Positions 17,372 through 28,249 of a stretch of DNA of 64,000 bases are shown piece by piece. The stretch is taken from NCBI GenBank assembly GCA_017303975.1, contig JAFLBG010000003.1:93864-157863 (forward strand), written 5' to 3'. Origin of the DNA: Bacteroidota bacterium. Lineage in GTDB: Bacteria > Bacteroidota > Bacteroidia > JAFLBG01. Below the pieces are notes generated by a model. It worked only from the letters and a program-made list of their open reading frames with translations. It did no database searches and was not told the origin of the DNA. Numbering within the stretch: position 1 is the first letter of the stretch; every line of letters starts with the position of its first letter. Both the position numbers and the translations under genes were made by a program.

Positions 17372-18244
17372 ATGTCTGATACACTTCTAGAAAAAGAATC
17401 TTCAAAAATTAGTAAGCCCAATTGGTTGCGTGTTAAACTGCCAACAGGCAAGGAATATTTACACGTTCGCAAAACTGTTGATACACACAAGCTTCATACT
17501 ATATGCGAAAGTGGAAATTGTCCGAATATGGGCGAATGTTGGGGTGCAGGCACGGCTACATTTATGATACTTGGAAACATTTGTACTCGCTCGTGTGGAT
17601 TTTGTGCGGTGGCTACCGGGCGCCCAAAGCCTGTAGATTGGGAAGAGCCAAAGCGTGTGGCAGAATCGGTTAAGTTAATGGGAATCAAGCATTGCGTTAT
17701 TACTTCTGTAGATAGAGACGAATTAAAAGATGGCGGTTCCATTATTTGGGAAATGACTATAAACGCCATTCGTGAGGCTAATCCGGGCACTACGATTGAA
17801 ACATTAATTCCTGATTTTAAAGGCGAAATAGAGAATATACAACGCATTGCAAATGTAAAACCTGAGATTGTTTCACATAATATGGAAACAGTGCGGAGGC
17901 TTACTAAGCAAGTGCGCATACAAGCTAAGTATGATAGAAGCCTTGCTGTGCTTAAACAATTGGCTGATAGCGGTTGTACAACCAAATCGGGCATTATGCT
18001 AGGTTTAGGAGAAACAGAAGAAGAGATTTATGAAACAATGGATGATTTGCGTAAAGCAAATTGCAAAATTTTAACATTGGGTCAATATCTACAACCAACA
18101 AAAAATCATTTACCGGTGAAAAGTTTTGTTCATCCCGATAAATTTGCTTTGTATAAAAAGGTAGGCCTAGAAAAAGGTTTTGATTATGTAGAAAGCGGAC
18201 CATTGGTACGTTCTTCTTACCACGCAGAAAAGCATTTGAAATAA
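17372..18244 (+). CDS. lipA: Lipoyl synthase
   Basis: This 290-residue radical SAM enzyme inserts two sulfurs into octanoyl groups on lipoyl domains. Both iron-sulfur clusters are visible: the auxiliary cluster motif [12 protein letters not shown] (Cys45, 50, 56) and the radical SAM motif CTRSCGFC (Cys71, 75, 78). The C-terminal RSSYHAEKH block carries the conserved serine. Length is typical. It follows the barrel-like gene by 15 bases. Confidence 0.97.
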   Translation: MSDTLLEKESSKISKPNWLRVKLPTGKEYLHVRKTVDTHKLHTICESGNCPNMGECWGAGTATFMILGNICTRSCGFCAVATGRPKPVDWEEPKRVAESVKLMGIKHCVITSVDRDELKDGGSIIWEMTINAIREANPGTTIETLIPDFKGEIENIQRIANVKPEIVSHNMETVRRLTKQVRIQAKYDRSLAVLKQLADSGCTTKSGIMLGLGETEEEIYETMDDLRKANCKILTLGQYLQPTKNHLPVKSFVHPDKFALYKKVGLEKGFDYVESGPLVRSSYHAEKHLK

Positions 18245-18263
18245 AATTCTTGTTTACATAACT

Positions 18264-18866
18264 CTATAATTGGCACTTGCAATTATTCGAGAAAAATATT
18301 TTGGTGCTAGGAAGAAGTATCATCAAGCGCATTTGTTCTTCATCGCTTATTAGTATTACTCGCAAATCTAAGCGCTTTAAATTTTTCATATACTTAATTT
18401 CTTCCGGAAATGTTTCTATGTTGTTGCTCCAAAGGTCTAGCGTTTCTAAGTTTTCGAGCTTACCCATTTGTGCCGGTATAGAAGTTAATTCATTTTGATT
18501 GATGTTTAGATACGTAAGGTTTGCTAAGTCGCCAATTTGCTTGGGAAGTGTAGTGAGTTTATTTTTAGATAAAGTTAGAGATTGTAAGTTCTCTAATTCC
18601 CCAATGTTTTCGGGTAGTTCGGTGATTTTATTTTTACTTAAATCTAAATGGGTTAAGTTTTTAAATTTCAAAATTTCTTGTGGAAAAGCTTTTAGTTTTT
18701 GCTTTTTTAAATCCAACTTGTAAACCTCATTGGGTGTTTTTAGTGCTTCTTGCAAGGAGGTAAATGTTTTGGCATTGGCTAACCCTATTGAATCAAGAAC
18801 TTGAGCTTGGGTAGCGAATGTAGAAAGCAAAAAACAAAAAATAAAAAGAAATTTATTTGCGTACAT
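18264..18866 (-). CDS. Secreted leucine-rich-repeat protein
   Basis: Started at the ATG at 18866, the protein has about 200 residues with a good signal peptide (MYANKFLFIFCFLLSTFATQ). A further upstream TTG at 18935 in frame would overlap the end of ribF and hide the signal, so it was not chosen. Residues about 45-175 contain five to six 23-residue leucine-rich repeats (LTHLDLSKNKITELPENIGE and similar). It is a probable extracytoplasmic binding protein with unknown partner. It lies directly after ribF on the same strand. Confidence 0.75.
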   Translation of the reverse strand: MYANKFLFIFCFLLSTFATQAQVLDSIGLANAKTFTSLQEALKTPNEVYKLDLKKQKLKAFPQEILKFKNLTHLDLSKNKITELPENIGELENLQSLTLSKNKLTTLPKQIGDLANLTYLNINQNELTSIPAQMGKLENLETLDLWSNNIETFPEEIKYMKNLKRLDLRVILISDEEQMRLMILLPSTKIFFSNNCKCQL

Positions 18867-18931
18867 AATTGTAATAAGAGCAATAGAATTGTTTTCTGAC
18901 TTAGCAATGAATCGGTTCATGTCTTTCATTT

Positions 18932-19876
18932 TCAATTTTTCAAATCATCAAATCGCTCAAGTACTTTTAATGAATTTACTTTGTCTAAATGTAGTTGATT
19001 TTTCAACTCATCCAACCCTGCAAATTTAGCTTCGTTTCGTAGTTTTTCAAAAAAGTAAATAACAAGATTCGTGCCATAAATGTCAAAATTAAAGTCAAAA
19101 ATGTGTACTTCAATAGTTTTGTGAATGCCATTAACAGTGGGATTCATGCCTATGCTCAACATCCCTTTGTAAAAAACATTTTTGTGTTTTACGTGTACGG
19201 CATAAATTCCATCTCCTGGTATTAACTTTGTTTTGTCCTCTGCTTCAATGTTTGCTGTTGGATAGCCGATTGTTCTACCCAATTTTTTTCCTTCTACCAC
19301 TTTGCCTGAAATAGAGTAGGTATAACCCAGATAAGAGTTTGCTGTCTTCAAATCGCCTATTGATAAAGCATTTCGGATTCTAGTAGAGCTTATTTCTATT
19401 TCATTTATATCAAAAGCAGATATCTCTTCAATATAAAAGTTGTGCGTTGCCGAATAGCTTTTTAATTGCTCAAAAGAACCTTCTCTATTTTTTCCAAAGT
19501 GATGATTGTAGCCAATAACAATGGCTTTAGGTTTAATAGAATTGAGTAAAATTTGCTCTATAAATTCGATTGAAGTCAGTTCCGAGAATTCTTTGGTAAA
19601 CGGGTGAATAATTAGATTTTTAATGCCCGCTTTTTCGAGTAATTGTTTTTTTTCGTCTATGGTAGATAAAAGTCGAATTGAATAATCATTGGCAAGCACA
19701 ATGCGCGGATGTGGGTGAAACGTAAGTATAGTGCTTTCTCCGTCAAATTTAGTCGCAAGTTCATTTAGTCGATTGATCAGCTTTTTATGCCCTAGGTGAA
19801 CGCCATCAAAAGTACCAATGGTAATAATTGGGTTGTTGATTTTTTTATTTTCGTTTGTATGGTAAAAAATATTCAC
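18932..19876 (-). CDS. ribF: Bifunctional riboflavin kinase / FAD synthetase
   Basis: The 314-residue protein makes FMN and FAD from riboflavin. The N-terminal FAD synthetase domain has the nucleotidyltransferase motif TIGTFDGVHLGHKKL (from residue 21) and the ISSTRIRNAL block. The C-terminal kinase domain has GRTIGYPTANI and the metal-binding PTAN. Length and order of domains are standard. The ATG at 19876 gives a normal N terminus. The leucine-rich-repeat gene follows on the same strand. Confidence 0.95.
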   Translation of the reverse strand: MNIFYHTNENKKINNPIITIGTFDGVHLGHKKLINRLNELATKFDGESTILTFHPHPRIVLANDYSIRLLSTIDEKKQLLEKAGIKNLIIHPFTKEFSELTSIEFIEQILLNSIKPKAIVIGYNHHFGKNREGSFEQLKSYSATHNFYIEEISAFDINEIEISSTRIRNALSIGDLKTANSYLGYTYSISGKVVEGKKLGRTIGYPTANIEAEDKTKLIPGDGIYAVHVKHKNVFYKGMLSIGMNPTVNGIHKTIEVHIFDFNFDIYGTNLVIYFFEKLRNEAKFAGLDELKNQLHLDKVNSLKVLERFDDLKN

Positions 19877-20142
19877 AGGCTAAAATGTAGGAATTATTTT
19901 TGTTAAAAATATATCTCATAAAGAAGAATTAGTCATATAATTCATTCTTTAAATGGTCGATACCTAATCTAATCCCTGAATTTTAGATTTGTTAATTTTA
20001 AGGATTACACATTTTTATTTGTTCCAAATAGGTCTTTTATGCAAGAGGTTTACAATTGTTAAAAAGTTTACCTCAAGCAATAAGTATCGTGCTGATATTC
20101 AGAGAGGTAAAAATACGATATCAACTGGTTTTTTTTCAATAA

Positions 20143-21696
<1,554 letters not shown>

Positions 21697-21699
21697 ATT

Positions 21700-21741
21700 A
21701 TTTGAAGGTGTGTTAATTGTATAATTAATGCACCTTCAAAT
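21700..21741 (+). other. Long RNA hairpin between atpD and atpC
   Basis: Arms TTTGAAGGTG and CACCTTCAAA pair outside TTAATT/AATTAA, with two G-U pairs between, giving an 18-bp stem (19 with the flanking A-T) and a four-base loop. There is no T-run after it on the plus strand, so it looks less like a terminator than an RNA-stability or processing element. Confidence 0.55.
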
Positions 21742-21767
21742 TAAAAAAATTTCAAAATCGATATTTT

Positions 21768-22004
21768 ATGTTTTTAGAAATTATTACTCCCGATACAAAG
21801 TTATTTAGTGGCGAAGTTGTATCCGTTTCTTTACCAGGCAAGGAAGGCTCTTTTGGAGTTTTAGATAAACATGCTCCAATTGTATCTAGCTTAAAACCCG
21901 GTAAAATTAAGATAATCGATAAAGACAAAAAGGAACTTTTTTTTGATGTAAAAGGTGGAGTAGTGGAACTTTCAAAAAATACACTTACCGTTTTGGCTCA
22001 ATAG
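21768..22004 (+). CDS. atpC: F-type ATP synthase subunit epsilon (short form)
   Basis: The 78-residue protein consists of the N-terminal beta-sandwich only (MFLEIITPDTKLFSGEVVSV, KEGSFGVLDKHAPIVSSL). The C-terminal helical hairpin that inhibits ATP hydrolysis in other bacteria is absent, as in many Bacteroidota. It is the second gene of the atpD-atpC pair and is separated from atpD by a strong hairpin that may tune its level. Confidence 0.92.
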   Translation: MFLEIITPDTKLFSGEVVSVSLPGKEGSFGVLDKHAPIVSSLKPGKIKIIDKDKKELFFDVKGGVVELSKNTLTVLAQ

Positions 22005-22023
22005 TTTTCGAATTAAATTCAAT

Positions 22024-23235
22024 TTATTTTTCTTCCAAATACACAAACATTGTTGCCATTGCAGTATGAGTTACTTGCTGTGGGTTGTTGTATTCGCTAA
22101 TCAATACATATTCGTGAGTTTTGTATAACTGAATTCCAGTTGTATCGGAATATGAATCTAGGTAAGCCAATCCAATCTTGTCTGAAAATGATTTGTTTTT
22201 GCCTTTAAATAAGCTTTTATTTTCTGTTTTATCTATTAACTCCAACGATTCTGAGTACGGATGTGCGTGTATACCAATAAAACGAATCTTGGTGTCGTAT
22301 TTTAGGTCTAGCATTAATGTAATATTGCTGGTTAATTTTTCATATCCAGGTGCTATATTCCAGTGTCCAGTGTAGGTTCGGTTGTAGTTGTCTTTGTATG
22401 GATTAAAATTTTCGTCAAACACTCTTCCTGTGCAGCAAGCAGAATATGAAATAGTACTGCTTGTGTCGCCAATTGTAATTGGACTTGTGGGGCTAAATTG
22501 CTTGGGTGGTTTGGCAAATTCCCCTTCCGGACCAGATAATTGTTTGGTAACAAAAATGGCTTGCTGATATACCGGCTGCATTGAAAAATCTAACTCACTA
22601 TCTTTTAAATAATATACTTTTACTCGTTGTTTAGTTGCAAGATGAATATTTGGGTAATTGTGATTTAGTGCTTGTGATGTAACGGTTAAATCTTGCCATG
22701 ATGCAATAGGTACGCCATATCCTTTCGGTAATTTAATTTCGGTTTGACCACCGGTTAAAGTGAAAATTCTGCAAAAAGTGCCAATAGTATTGATTTGCCA
22801 AGGCGCTGTTGTTTTGTCGTATATGTCTAAATTATTGTGACATAAAAATATATCGGGCAATGGTTTGTTGTTCGAGTCTAGAATTTCTACAGAATAACCA
22901 ACCAACCAATAAATTTCTGTTTTTTTTAAATAATTTAAGAAACGATTATTTCCTTTTGGACTGAGATTAATGTAGTTTACGTTAAACGGTCCTTTCATCG
23001 ACATGTAAATACTGTCAATTACTAAATTGGGTGATACATATTCAAATGTGTGTAGGGGATATTTTTGTGAGTTGTTGAACGATTCCTTTTTAGATACATG
23101 TTTTTCATACCACTGAACAAAGCTTGGCTTGTTTTTTTTTGAACGAAAAAAATTAAATCCAAAGAATACTAAAATTGCAACGATGCAAAGTGTAATAAGG
23201 AAATTTAATTTATTTTGTTTTATGTAGTGTAGCAT
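22024..23235 (-). CDS. Membrane-anchored protein of unknown function
   Basis: The 403-residue protein has one N-terminal membrane helix (LNFLITLCIVAILVFFGFNF) followed by a large extracytoplasmic beta-rich region. Possible metal ligands are visible: PDIFLCHNNLDIYD, GIHAHPYSESLELI and a late THTAMATMF. The spacing of His pairs and a late Met recalls copper type II monooxygenases of the PHM fold, but this is only a pattern resemblance and no family could be named. It lies 33 bases after the PKD-rich T9SS gene at 23269 on the same strand and is probably co-transcribed with it. It converges on atpC. Confidence 0.6.
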   Translation of the reverse strand: MLHYIKQNKLNFLITLCIVAILVFFGFNFFRSKKNKPSFVQWYEKHVSKKESFNNSQKYPLHTFEYVSPNLVIDSIYMSMKGPFNVNYINLSPKGNNRFLNYLKKTEIYWLVGYSVEILDSNNKPLPDIFLCHNNLDIYDKTTAPWQINTIGTFCRIFTLTGGQTEIKLPKGYGVPIASWQDLTVTSQALNHNYPNIHLATKQRVKVYYLKDSELDFSMQPVYQQAIFVTKQLSGPEGEFAKPPKQFSPTSPITIGDTSSTISYSACCTGRVFDENFNPYKDNYNRTYTGHWNIAPGYEKLTSNITLMLDLKYDTKIRFIGIHAHPYSESLELIDKTENKSLFKGKNKSFSDKIGLAYLDSYSDTTGIQLYKTHEYVLISEYNNPQQVTHTAMATMFVYLEEK

Positions 23236-23268
23236 GGAACTGCTTATATCTGGTAAAGATAGCGGTAA

Positions 23269-25953
23269 TTAGCGTAACAGTGTAACATGACCAACGAAAG
23301 TGTGTTCTTTTTGCTCAACATCGTCTGTAAAGGTAATTTGATAAATATACACACCTGTTTGGCATTTATTAGTTTTATATTCTCCATTCCAACCTTCTTG
23401 CGTGTTGTGTGTTTCAAAAATAAGTTGTCCCCAGCGATTAAAAATTCTAAATGTGTAGTCAGACGCCCCAATTACCTTAGGCAAGAACGTTTCATTGAGT
23501 TGGTCATTGTTGTAGGTAAATGCGTTTGGTACAAAAAATCTAAATTCCGGTAAAACTTCAAACGCTAATGCAAATGTATCTGAGCAGCCAATTCCATTTA
23601 TTAGTATTTGCTGAATTGTATAGGTTCCTGGTGTTGTGTAGGAATGACTTATGTTGTTAAAATTACAGGTGCTATCTATCGTTCCATCGCCAAAATGCAA
23701 GTAGCAATTTACACCATTGATGCTTAAATCTGTTACCGTAACTTCCGGGTCAAAAATTGAAGTTGCCGTTTCGCTAATGCTTATTCCTGCTGTTGGAGAT
23801 GGATTTACGGTTATACTATTGTTTTTAGGAAATGTAAATGTTTGTGTGCACCCGTTGTTGTCAATTGCTGTTAGTTGAACAGTAAATGAAAACAAACCAA
23901 CGTTGGTATACGAAAACGATGTGGTTGGAGACGAAGATGTGGTGCCATCGTGAAATGTCCAATTGTAGGAGGCTACAGAGCCGGTTGCATTTGTAGTGTC
24001 TGCAAACAAAATGGTATATGGATTACAAACAACCATAGGCGAAAAATTAAATTGTGCTGTAGGCAATGGGAAAACCTCCACAGAGTCGATATAGTATTTA
24101 GTACATCCGTTTTCTGAAATGGTAAGTGTAACTGCATAAATTCCGGCTGCTCCGTAATTTACATTAGTTACATTTTGTTGATTACTTGTGTTTATGGAAG
24201 CCCCGTTTTCAAAGTCCCAAGTAAATAAAGTGCCCGGACCGCTAAATCCGGAAGCGGTGAACGAAAAATTATTATTTGTAATACATTGTCCGGAAGGTTT
24301 TATAAATGAGGGTTGCAGCAAAGGCTGAATATCATAGGTTGTGTAGGCTGTATCTTTGCACCCAAATCCGGTGGCTGCAATAAGTGTGATTGTATAATTT
24401 CCGGGTGCGGAAAATGTATAGGTAGGAGAGGATTGCGATGAGGTGTCTTGACTAGTAGTGGGGTCGCCAAAATTCCAAAAAAACGAGTTGGCATTTAAAC
24501 TAGCGTTTGTGTAGGTTACAGATAGCCCACCACAGAACGATTGTTGTGCAGGTACAGATGCTGTAGGCATTGGGTGCACTGTAATTGTTTGAACAGAAGT
24601 TTTAGTGCACCCATTTTCTGATACACTAAGAGTTACAGTTTTTGTTCCTGGGGTAGAATATGAAATTCCGCTTGGGTTTTGTTGGTTAGAATTTGGTGGC
24701 GCTGCTCCTTGTCCAAAGTTCCAACTGAAATTTGTAATTGGTCCACTAAACGTCCCCCCTGCGGCAAACGAGAAATTACTGGTATTTAGACACTGTCCCG
24801 TTGGAGCTGTAAAGCTTGGGCTTAACAACGGTTGTATGTTAAAAACGGAGTATGCTGTATCTACGCAAGAATAACCTGGGTTTACAACTAGCATAACGGT
24901 ATAAGTGCCTGCTGCAGGATATGTCCAGGTTGGAGCAACTATATTAGAAGTGTCGTTTGTAAGGGCGGCCTCTCCAAAGTCCCAATGGTAGCTAAATCCA
25001 TTGATGCTATTGTTTAGAAAATTTACATTAAACCCGGTGCAAAATGTTTGCTGAGACGGAATAGATGCAACCGTATTATTCGGGCAGTTCATTACATTGA
25101 ATTGAAAATCTCTTTTATGTATGTTTATTAAATTTCCATTTCGGTATTCTTTTACGCAAACGCCAACAACCCACTGTCCAATGGTATTGGGTGTTCCTGT
25201 CATTAATCCGGTTGATGGGTTTATACTCAGTGCAGGGTTAGAGGCCATTGGATAAGAGCCGTTGTATCCCGAAGTTGTATTGAATGGAACTGCTGTGTAA
25301 GGTGGGCCGGAAGGAGGAACCGGCATTGGGTTTAATGTGGTACCTCCATCGTATGGATCGCATAGCTCATATACCAACGAATCTCCATCGGGGTCGTTGG
25401 CAGAATGATCGAAAGTTATGGGCAAGCCTGCACACAAAAAAATGGGCGGGTAATTTATAAATCGGGGACTGTTATTAGTGGTAGCCACACTTTGGTCGGG
25501 AATGTAGGTCCAATACGTAGAGCCTACATTGCCCGGATTTACTAGATTTAAAATGGTGTTATTTCTACAGCAGCGTTGGTAGGCAAGATAGTAGCCACCT
25601 GCAATGGGTGGAAGTTGAATAAAGCCAACATAAACGGCTTCTTCAACACAAATATTTGTAGGTGTCTGGTAGCATGGATTATTAAAATTAGAGCTCAATA
25701 ACGTAGAGCCAGGAAATGGAATACTTAACGTTGTAATAAGTACTCCGGAAGCATCGAAAATGCCAACGGAAGCAGGATTGTCAAACGGAGCTTGCCCATT
25801 AATGCAATCTCTGTAAACCTTGAGCGTGATATTGTAATTATTGTTCCCTAAGTAATCATAATAAATTTCTCCTCCTACAATGTGTGTTGACCACATGGAT
25901 AAGCTTAGAAGTGTAAAGGTAAATAGTAGTTTATATTTTAGATTCAATACCAT
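23269..25953 (-). CDS. Secreted PKD-repeat protein with type B T9SS sorting domain
   Basis: The 894-residue surface protein starts with a signal peptide (LLFTFTLLSLSMWSTHIVGG). A conserved Bacteroidota N-terminal region follows (GGEIYYDYLGNNNYNITLKV, AYQRCCRN), with a cadherin-like segment around SANDPDGDSLVYELCDP. About five PKD domains come next (units such as YHWDFGEAA, FSWNFGQG, FFWNFGDPTTSQDTS). The C-terminal gliding-motility domain starts VPNAFTYNNDQLNETFLP and ends VGHVTLLR, the T9SS type B signal. Adhesion or a structural role is likely; no enzyme motif is visible. Confidence 0.88.
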   Translation of the reverse strand: MVLNLKYKLLFTFTLLSLSMWSTHIVGGEIYYDYLGNNNYNITLKVYRDCINGQAPFDNPASVGIFDASGVLITTLSIPFPGSTLLSSNFNNPCYQTPTNICVEEAVYVGFIQLPPIAGGYYLAYQRCCRNNTILNLVNPGNVGSTYWTYIPDQSVATTNNSPRFINYPPIFLCAGLPITFDHSANDPDGDSLVYELCDPYDGGTTLNPMPVPPSGPPYTAVPFNTTSGYNGSYPMASNPALSINPSTGLMTGTPNTIGQWVVGVCVKEYRNGNLINIHKRDFQFNVMNCPNNTVASIPSQQTFCTGFNVNFLNNSINGFSYHWDFGEAALTNDTSNIVAPTWTYPAAGTYTVMLVVNPGYSCVDTAYSVFNIQPLLSPSFTAPTGQCLNTSNFSFAAGGTFSGPITNFSWNFGQGAAPPNSNQQNPSGISYSTPGTKTVTLSVSENGCTKTSVQTITVHPMPTASVPAQQSFCGGLSVTYTNASLNANSFFWNFGDPTTSQDTSSQSSPTYTFSAPGNYTITLIAATGFGCKDTAYTTYDIQPLLQPSFIKPSGQCITNNNFSFTASGFSGPGTLFTWDFENGASINTSNQQNVTNVNYGAAGIYAVTLTISENGCTKYYIDSVEVFPLPTAQFNFSPMVVCNPYTILFADTTNATGSVASYNWTFHDGTTSSSPTTSFSYTNVGLFSFTVQLTAIDNNGCTQTFTFPKNNSITVNPSPTAGISISETATSIFDPEVTVTDLSINGVNCYLHFGDGTIDSTCNFNNISHSYTTPGTYTIQQILINGIGCSDTFALAFEVLPEFRFFVPNAFTYNNDQLNETFLPKVIGASDYTFRIFNRWGQLIFETHNTQEGWNGEYKTNKCQTGVYIYQITFTDDVEQKEHTFVGHVTLLR

Positions 25954-26153
25954 TTAAGTCTTTAAAGATAAGCGAACTAATTATGCTAGTCAATTTGTTA
26001 TTAGATGTTCCTATCCCTTTCAAAGCTACTTTTTTCTAAGATTTAGTTCTAACCAAAATTTTATCATTATTAGGTTTTGGGTTGAATAATTGGTATAGCC
26101 TAGAATGAGAAAATTCTATTTTCTACTACTAATGGGCTTTACAAGAATTATTG

Positions 26154-26161
26154 TAACTTCG
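26154..26161 (+). promoter_or_regulatory. Candidate -7 box close to the ABC-F start codon
   Basis: TAACTTCG matches TAnnTTTG in seven of eight bases but lies only eight bases before the ATG at 26170. If used, the mRNA would be nearly leaderless. Confidence 0.3.
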
Positions 26162-26169
26162 ACTCCCAT

Positions 26170-28068
26170 ATGAATTACCTATCAGTTGACAATCTTTCCA
26201 AGACCTATGGAGAACGAATTCTGTTCAAAGGAATAAGCTTTGGATTAAGTAAAGGCGATAAAATTGCCTTAATTGCAAATAATGGTTCAGGAAAATCAAC
26301 CCTTTTGAAAATAGTGGTTGGGAAAGACGATGCAGATAGCGGAATTGTTACCATGCGCAATGGTGTTAGAGTTGGCTACCTAGGTCAAGAGCCCGAGTTT
26401 AAAGCTGATGTTACGATAGAAGACATTATAAAAAACACCAATTCTACCTTAGTAAATGTTATAAAGGAATACGAAAAGGCACTTGCAGAGCAAACAGAAA
26501 ACTACAATCCTGAAACATATGCTGTGTTTGAAGCTGCATCGCATAAAATGGACGAGCTGCAAGCTTGGGATTACGATACCAAAATGAAAACCATTTTGTC
26601 AAAATTTGGAATCGTACATATAGGACAAAAAATCTCCGCGTTATCCGGAGGACAAAAGAAGCGATTGGCATTGGCAATTTTGCTGTTAGATAATCCGGAT
26701 TTAATTATAATGGATGAGCCTACCAATCACTTGGATGTTGAGATGATAGAGTGGTTGGAAGAGTATTTAGATCAGGATTCTATAACACTTTTGATGGTTA
26801 CCCACGATAGGTATTTTTTAGATCGCGTGTGTAATTCTATTCTAGAACTTACAGATGGTAAGTTGTACAGACATGCCGGTAATTATTCTTATTTTCTAGA
26901 AAGACGTGCAGAGCGAGAGCAAGTTTACAATGTTGATTTAGGTAAGACTCAAAAGCTGATGAAGCACGAGTTGGAGTGGATGCGTAAAATGCCAAGAGCG
27001 CGTACTACAAAATCTAAATCTAGAATTGATGCGTTTTATGAAATAGAGGAGAAAGCAAAAAGCAGAAAAGTACAACAAGAATTAAAATTAGAAGTGAAGA
27101 TGTCTCGTGTGGGTGGAAAGATTTTGGAGTTAAAAAAAATAAATAAAAATTTTGGAGATAAAAAAATATTAGCTGGTTTTGATTATACATTCAAAAATGG
27201 CGAGCGTATTGGTATTATTGGAAAAAATGGAGTAGGGAAATCTACTTTCTTAAATATTATTATTGGCACCGAGCAACCCGACTCAGGAAAAGTAAATACA
27301 GGAGAAACGATTATATATGGCTATTATTCGCAATCCGGAATAAAATTAAAAGAAGATAAGCGTGTAATTGAAGTAGTAAAGGATATTGCGGAAGTTATTC
27401 AATTAGCCGATGGATCTAAGCTTTCAGCTTCCCAATTTTTGCAGCATTTTATGTTCTCTCCGGAAATGCAATATACTTTTGTTTCTAAGCTGAGTGGTGG
27501 AGAAAAAAGAAGGTTGTATTTATTGACCGTGCTTATAAAAAATCCTAATTTTTTAATTCTGGATGAGCCAACAAACGATTTAGATATTCTAACATTAAAT
27601 AAGTTGGAAGAGTTTTTAATGAGCTTTGGCGGCTGTTTATTGGTTGTTTCGCATGATAGGTATTTTATGGACAAATTAGTAGATCATCTTTTTGTATTTG
27701 AGGGTGATGGGGTTATTTCTGATTATACCGGTACGTATACCGAATATAGAAATGAATTGGACGAGAAAAAGGATGCTGGTGCAATAGAAGTAGCAATTCC
27801 TGTAGAAAAGGAGACTTCGAAAAGCAGCAATCTGGAGCCACAGGAAAACGCAAAGAAAAAGTTGTCGTATAAGGAAAAATTAGAGTTCGAAAATTTAGAA
27901 AAAGAAATAGCAATGTTGGAGTCGCAACGAAAACAACTGGAGCTTGAAATTTCAAACCCCGAAATTTCTCACGATGTACTATCTGAAAAGTCTCTGCAAA
28001 TAGGAGTTTTGTTACAACAGATAGAAGAAAAAACCACTCGATGGATTGAATTGAGCGAATTGATTTAA
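26170..28068 (+). CDS. uup: ABC-F ATPase, Uup type
   Basis: The 632-residue soluble protein has two ABC ATPase domains and no membrane part. Domain 1 has Walker A ANNGSGKSTLLK, signature LSGGQKKRLALA and Walker B LIIMDEPTNHLD. Domain 2 has GKNGVGKSTFL, LSGGEKRRL and LILDEPTNDLD. A charged linker joins the two. The C terminus (about 555-632) is a coiled coil rich in Lys and Glu, as in Uup. Uup proteins act on ribosomes and replication or recombination intermediates. A second ABC-F gene, ettA, is at 32814. Subfamily assignment rests on the coiled-coil tail. Confidence 0.87.
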   Translation: MNYLSVDNLSKTYGERILFKGISFGLSKGDKIALIANNGSGKSTLLKIVVGKDDADSGIVTMRNGVRVGYLGQEPEFKADVTIEDIIKNTNSTLVNVIKEYEKALAEQTENYNPETYAVFEAASHKMDELQAWDYDTKMKTILSKFGIVHIGQKISALSGGQKKRLALAILLLDNPDLIIMDEPTNHLDVEMIEWLEEYLDQDSITLLMVTHDRYFLDRVCNSILELTDGKLYRHAGNYSYFLERRAEREQVYNVDLGKTQKLMKHELEWMRKMPRARTTKSKSRIDAFYEIEEKAKSRKVQQELKLEVKMSRVGGKILELKKINKNFGDKKILAGFDYTFKNGERIGIIGKNGVGKSTFLNIIIGTEQPDSGKVNTGETIIYGYYSQSGIKLKEDKRVIEVVKDIAEVIQLADGSKLSASQFLQHFMFSPEMQYTFVSKLSGGEKRRLYLLTVLIKNPNFLILDEPTNDLDILTLNKLEEFLMSFGGCLLVVSHDRYFMDKLVDHLFVFEGDGVISDYTGTYTEYRNELDEKKDAGAIEVAIPVEKETSKSSNLEPQENAKKKLSYKEKLEFENLEKEIAMLESQRKQLELEISNPEISHDVLSEKSLQIGVLLQQIEEKTTRWIELSELI

Positions 28069-28249
28069 TCTGTTGATTTTTAGTGTGTTAAATTGAGGTG
28101 AAATGCGATTGTTTTCTGTCGCATTCTAATAATTACATTTTTTTTGTTTGAAAAACCGTAAGGATTGCAGTTACTTAATAGTATAGTAACCTTACCCCGT
28201 TTAAGCATGTGTTTTGTTTTAGTATTAAATACAATCAAACAAAAGATTC

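Noticed and set aside
17494..17994. 166-codon antisense frame within lipA
   Set aside because: It lies wholly inside a certain gene on the opposite strand and has no recognisable family, signal or ribosome site.
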